Assembly: GCA_900548005.1 (NCBI GenBank)
Contig: URIZ01000014.1
Coordinates: 1-51,930 of the forward strand
Source of the DNA: an uncultured Eubacteriales bacterium
Lineage (GTDB): Bacteria > Bacillota > Clostridia > Christensenellales > CAG-917
Direction of reading: 5' to 3'
Length of the DNA stretch: 51,930 bases
Below, one piece after another: positions 49,885-51,930 of the stretch (position 1 is the first letter of the stretch; the number at the start of each line of letters is the position of its first letter). A model generated the notes under the pieces. That model worked only from the letters and a program-made list of their open reading frames with translations. It was not told the DNA's origin and made no database searches. The translations under genes were made by a program, and so were the position numbers.

Positions 49885-49926
49885 AGACAGTTCGCCGTTA
49901 CCATCCTGTCTCAAAACAAAACTAGG
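49885..49926 (+). ncRNA. PreQ1-I riboswitch aptamer
   Basis: P1 is GACAG (49886-49890) with CTGTC (49906-49910). The loop between reads TTCGCCGTTACCATC, and the 3' tail is TCAAAACAAAACTAGG (49911-49926), the A-rich strand ending in AGG that pairs back to the ACC of the loop to form the pseudoknot. This matches the class I preQ1 aptamer. The downstream gene encodes a queuosine-precursor transporter, which fits: preQ1 binding should favour the terminator at 49948. Confidence 0.85.
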
Positions 49927-49947
49927 AACAAACACTCGGTCTTCAAA

Positions 49948-49990
49948 CGGACGTCTTTTGTTTCTCAACAGGCGTCCGATTTTTTTTGCA
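49948..49990 (+). terminator. Terminator of the preQ1 riboswitch expression platform
   Basis: CGGACG (49948-49953) pairs with CGTCCG (about 49973-49979) around a large T-rich loop, followed by eight Ts. It ends 12 bases before the transporter ATG. Confidence 0.8.
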
Positions 49991-50001
49991 AAAGGAGACC
50001 T

Positions 50002-50757
50002 ATGAAAGAGAAAATCAAGAGTGAATTTCAAGAGTTCAAGACGCTTTTGCGCAGCGTTCCCGCACCCGTCGTGTGCATATTTGTGGTGACGGTTGTCATC
50101 ATGAATCTTCTTGCCAACAAAAGCATCGATCTCAACGTGGATTGGCTTGCGCTTGACGCAGGATTCATCGTGTCGTGGGCAACGTTCTTGTCCATGGACG
50201 TCATCGCAAAGCACTTCGGGCCGAAAGCCGCCAACCAAATCTCCGTGTTTGCGGTGCTTGTCAACCTTGCCGTTGCGCTGATACTTTTTGTGGGGTCCGT
50301 GATCCCGGGCACGTGGGGCGAGTCGTATGTGGAAGGCAGCCAAGGCGTCATCAATTCTGCTCTTGACAACACGTTCGGCGGCACTTGGTACGTGCTTTTG
50401 GGCAGTACTGTTGCGTTTGTTGCATCGGCTTTTGTCAACAACTTTATCAATTGGAGCATAGGAAAAGCTCTCAAAGACAAGAAGGACAACTTCTTTGCTT
50501 TTGCGCTGCGCACCTACGTTTCGACTGCGGTCGGACAATTTGTGGACAATCTCATCTTTGCGTTTATCGTATCTCTCAACTTCTTCGGCTGGTCGCCCTT
50601 GCAATGCGTCACTTGCGCGCTCACGGGTATGGTCGCCGAGCTGCTGTTTGAGATCGTGTTCTCGCATCTTGGATATCTCATTTGCAAAAAATGGAAGAAA
50701 GACAACGTCGGAGAAGCGTATTTCGCTCTTCGCGCCAACAAGGAACAAACGGTATGA
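50002..50757 (+). CDS. yhhQ: Queuosine precursor transporter (YhhQ/VUT family)
   Basis: A 251-residue membrane protein with about six segments, of the YhhQ (COG1738) group: VCIFVVTVVIMNLLANKSID, FIVSWATFLSMDVIAKHFGP, FVGSVIPGTWGESYV and the late TAVGQFVDNLIFAFIV. Members import queuosine precursors (preQ0, preQ1 or queuine) for tRNA modification. The preQ1-I riboswitch in its leader supports this strongly. AAAAGGAGACCT precedes the ATG, and the stop overlaps the SDR gene (ATGA). Confidence 0.92.
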   Translation: MKEKIKSEFQEFKTLLRSVPAPVVCIFVVTVVIMNLLANKSIDLNVDWLALDAGFIVSWATFLSMDVIAKHFGPKAANQISVFAVLVNLAVALILFVGSVIPGTWGESYVEGSQGVINSALDNTFGGTWYVLLGSTVAFVASAFVNNFINWSIGKALKDKKDNFFAFALRTYVSTAVGQFVDNLIFAFIVSLNFFGWSPLQCVTCALTGMVAELLFEIVFSHLGYLICKKWKKDNVGEAYFALRANKEQTV

Positions 50758-51398
50758 AAGTTTTGGTCACAGGCTCGTCAAGCGGCATAGGAAAGGGCAT
50801 CGCGCTCAAGTTTTTGCAGCAAGGTCATCAGGTTGTCGGCATAGACGTTTTGCCGCCAAGCATAATCAAAGACGGATACACGCACTTTGTCGCGGACATC
50901 TTCAAGGACGATTTGCCCGCAATCGACAATTGCGACATTGTCGTCAACAACGCAGGCGTGCAAAACGAAAACGACATCGACGTCAATCTCAAAGGCACAA
51001 TCAAAGTCACCGAAAAATACGCCTTCCATGACGGCATCAAGAGCGTGCTGTTCATCGCGTCCGCATCGGCGCACACGGGCGCGGAATTTCCCGAATACTC
51101 CGCTTCAAAAGGCGGCATGATTGCGTATATGAAAAACGTCGCTCTTCGCATCGCCAAGTACGGCGCGACAAGCAACAGCCTTTCACCCGGCGGAGTGCTC
51201 ACGCCGCTCAATGCGCACATCATCGACAATCCCGAGCTTTGGGACGCCGTTATGAAAGAAACGCTCATCCCCAAATGGGCATCGGTGGAAGAAATCGCCG
51301 ATTGGGCATATTTTGTCACCGTCGTCAACAAATCAATGACCGCGCAAGACATGCTTATCGACAACGGAGAAATGGCAAAATCCAACTTTATTTGGTGA
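50754..51398 (+). CDS. SDR-family oxidoreductase
   Basis: A 214-residue short-chain dehydrogenase. The nucleotide-binding motif is TGSSSGIGKG, the conserved NNAG motif is present, and the catalytic Tyr and Lys are in YSASKGG, preceded by serines in FIASASAH. It is short for the family (usually about 250). ATG 50754 overlaps the transporter stop, so it is under the same preQ1 control. The substrate is unknown; a link to queuosine is suggested only by the operon. A terminator follows. Confidence 0.87.
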   Translation: MKVLVTGSSSGIGKGIALKFLQQGHQVVGIDVLPPSIIKDGYTHFVADIFKDDLPAIDNCDIVVNNAGVQNENDIDVNLKGTIKVTEKYAFHDGIKSVLFIASASAHTGAEFPEYSASKGGMIAYMKNVALRIAKYGATSNSLSPGGVLTPLNAHIIDNPELWDAVMKETLIPKWASVEEIADWAYFVTVVNKSMTAQDMLIDNGEMAKSNFIW

Positions 51399-51417
51399 TT
51401 AAAGCGACCGATAAAAC

Positions 51418-51450
51418 CAAAAGCACTGCCTATGTAGCGGTGCTTTTTTA
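51418..51450 (+). terminator. Terminator of the transporter-SDR operon
   Basis: AGCACTGC (51422-51429) pairs with GCGGTGCT (51437-51444, one wobble pair), then six Ts follow. Confidence 0.85.
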
Positions 51451-51490
51451 TTGGTATATCTTTTATAAAAACGCTCGTTTGATTTGTACA

Positions 51491-51930
51491 GTAATGTGCA
51501 CAATCGTGCACTTCCTTGTCGCTCGCAATGACACTCAACGCGAACACCGCTTGTCGCGGTTATCGTTCTTTTTTTATGCCCACACGCTCGTGCAAGCACG
51601 GCGGTTTTTCCACGCAATAAGTTTTTGTTTGCTATAGTAATGTGCACGGTCGTGCACTTCCTTGTCGCTCGCAATGACACACAACGCGAACACCGCTTGA
51701 CGCGGTTGTCGTTCTTTTTTTATACCCACACGCTCGTGCAAGCACGGCGGTTTTTCCACGCAATAAGATTTTGTTTGCTATAGTAATGTGCACAATCGTG
51801 CACTTCCTTGTCGCTCGCAATGACACACAACGCGAACACCGCTTGACGCGGTTGTCGTTCTTTTTTTATACCCACACGCTCGTGCAAGCACGGCAGTTCT
51901 TCCACTCAATAAGTTTTTGTTTGCTATAGT
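51491..51930. repeat. 146-bp tandem repeat, three copies and continuing
   Basis: Copies start at 51491, 51637 and 51783, each 146 bases after the last; a fourth begins at 51929, where the window ends. Each copy starts GTAATGTGCAC, includes the imperfect palindrome TGTGCAC..CGTGCACTT, TCGCTCGCAATGACAC, a GC-rich inverted segment (ACCGCTTGACGCGGTTGTC), a run of seven Ts and CACGCTCGTGCAAGCACGG. Copies differ by few substitutions and no indels. Short minus-strand ORFs here repeat with the unit and lack ribosome sites. Confidence 0.93.

Noticed and set aside
51399..51905. Short minus-strand ORFs with similar products in the terminal tandem repeat.
   Set aside because: They repeat because the DNA unit repeats; no ribosome sites and no plausible protein features.

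Overview
The window looks like chromosome from an anaerobic, Gram-positive Bacillota of the class Clostridia, probably an uncultured lineage. The evidence is the gene content and order (uvrC-murB-PHP-whiA-dnaE-pfkA; a DUF1385/PrmC gene followed by prfA), AGGAGG-type ribosome binding sites, and TTGACA/TATAAT promoters with 17-nt spacers. Nearly all genes lie on the + strand. Family assignments were made by reading translated proteins for motifs and gene order; no database search was possible.

Layout. 0.3-3.1 kb: a TM1266-type ACT-domain regulator and a three-gene ABC importer. 3.2-7.2 kb: ribosomal protein L31, a fused DUF1385-PrmC protein and release factor 1. 7.3-13.2 kb: a small P-loop protein, threonine synthase, Trp-tRNA synthetase, DUF5685 and degenerate J-domain proteins, and a membrane protein. 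13.3-15.7 kb: a repeat-rich stretch with an ArsR-type regulator, a tiny membrane protein and an exported PI-PLC-like protein. 15.7-27.1 kb: uvrC, murB, PHP phosphoesterase, whiA, dnaE, and two phosphofructokinases (ATP-type, then PPi-type). 27.2-32.9 kb: esterase, RlmD-type RNA methyltransferase, YjbR, aldose epimerase, sugar O-acetyltransferase and HAD phosphatase. 33.2-37.4 kb: a YitT-family membrane protein (minus strand), then a duplicated DUF1538 membrane protein followed by two PII-like proteins. 37.4-38.7 kb: a hairpin-rich non-coding stretch and an exported membrane protein.

38.9-48.2 kb is the most unusual region: ten tightly packed genes ordered like the head and head-to-tail module of a P22-like podovirus (terminase large subunit, small protein, portal, scaffold-like, major capsid with a C-terminal InlB-type repeat, adaptors, propeller-like tail protein, coiled-coil proteins). 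No integrase, repressor, replication, lysis or tail-fibre gene is visible, and housekeeping genes lie on both sides. It may be a prophage remnant or a domesticated particle or gene-transfer-agent-like locus; the sequence alone cannot decide.

48.3-51.4 kb: a PepV-like dipeptidase (minus strand), then a preQ1-I riboswitch with its terminator controlling a queuosine-precursor transporter and an SDR oxidoreductase. From 51491 to the window end runs an exact-period 146-bp tandem repeat.

The window also holds four copies of a mosaic, apparently non-coding dispersed repeat (1-262, 3537-4135, 11910-12455, 20703-21140). All are in the same orientation and each lies just upstream of a + strand gene. 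Several short-period arrays occur, one of which shares a core motif with an in-frame repeat inside murB.
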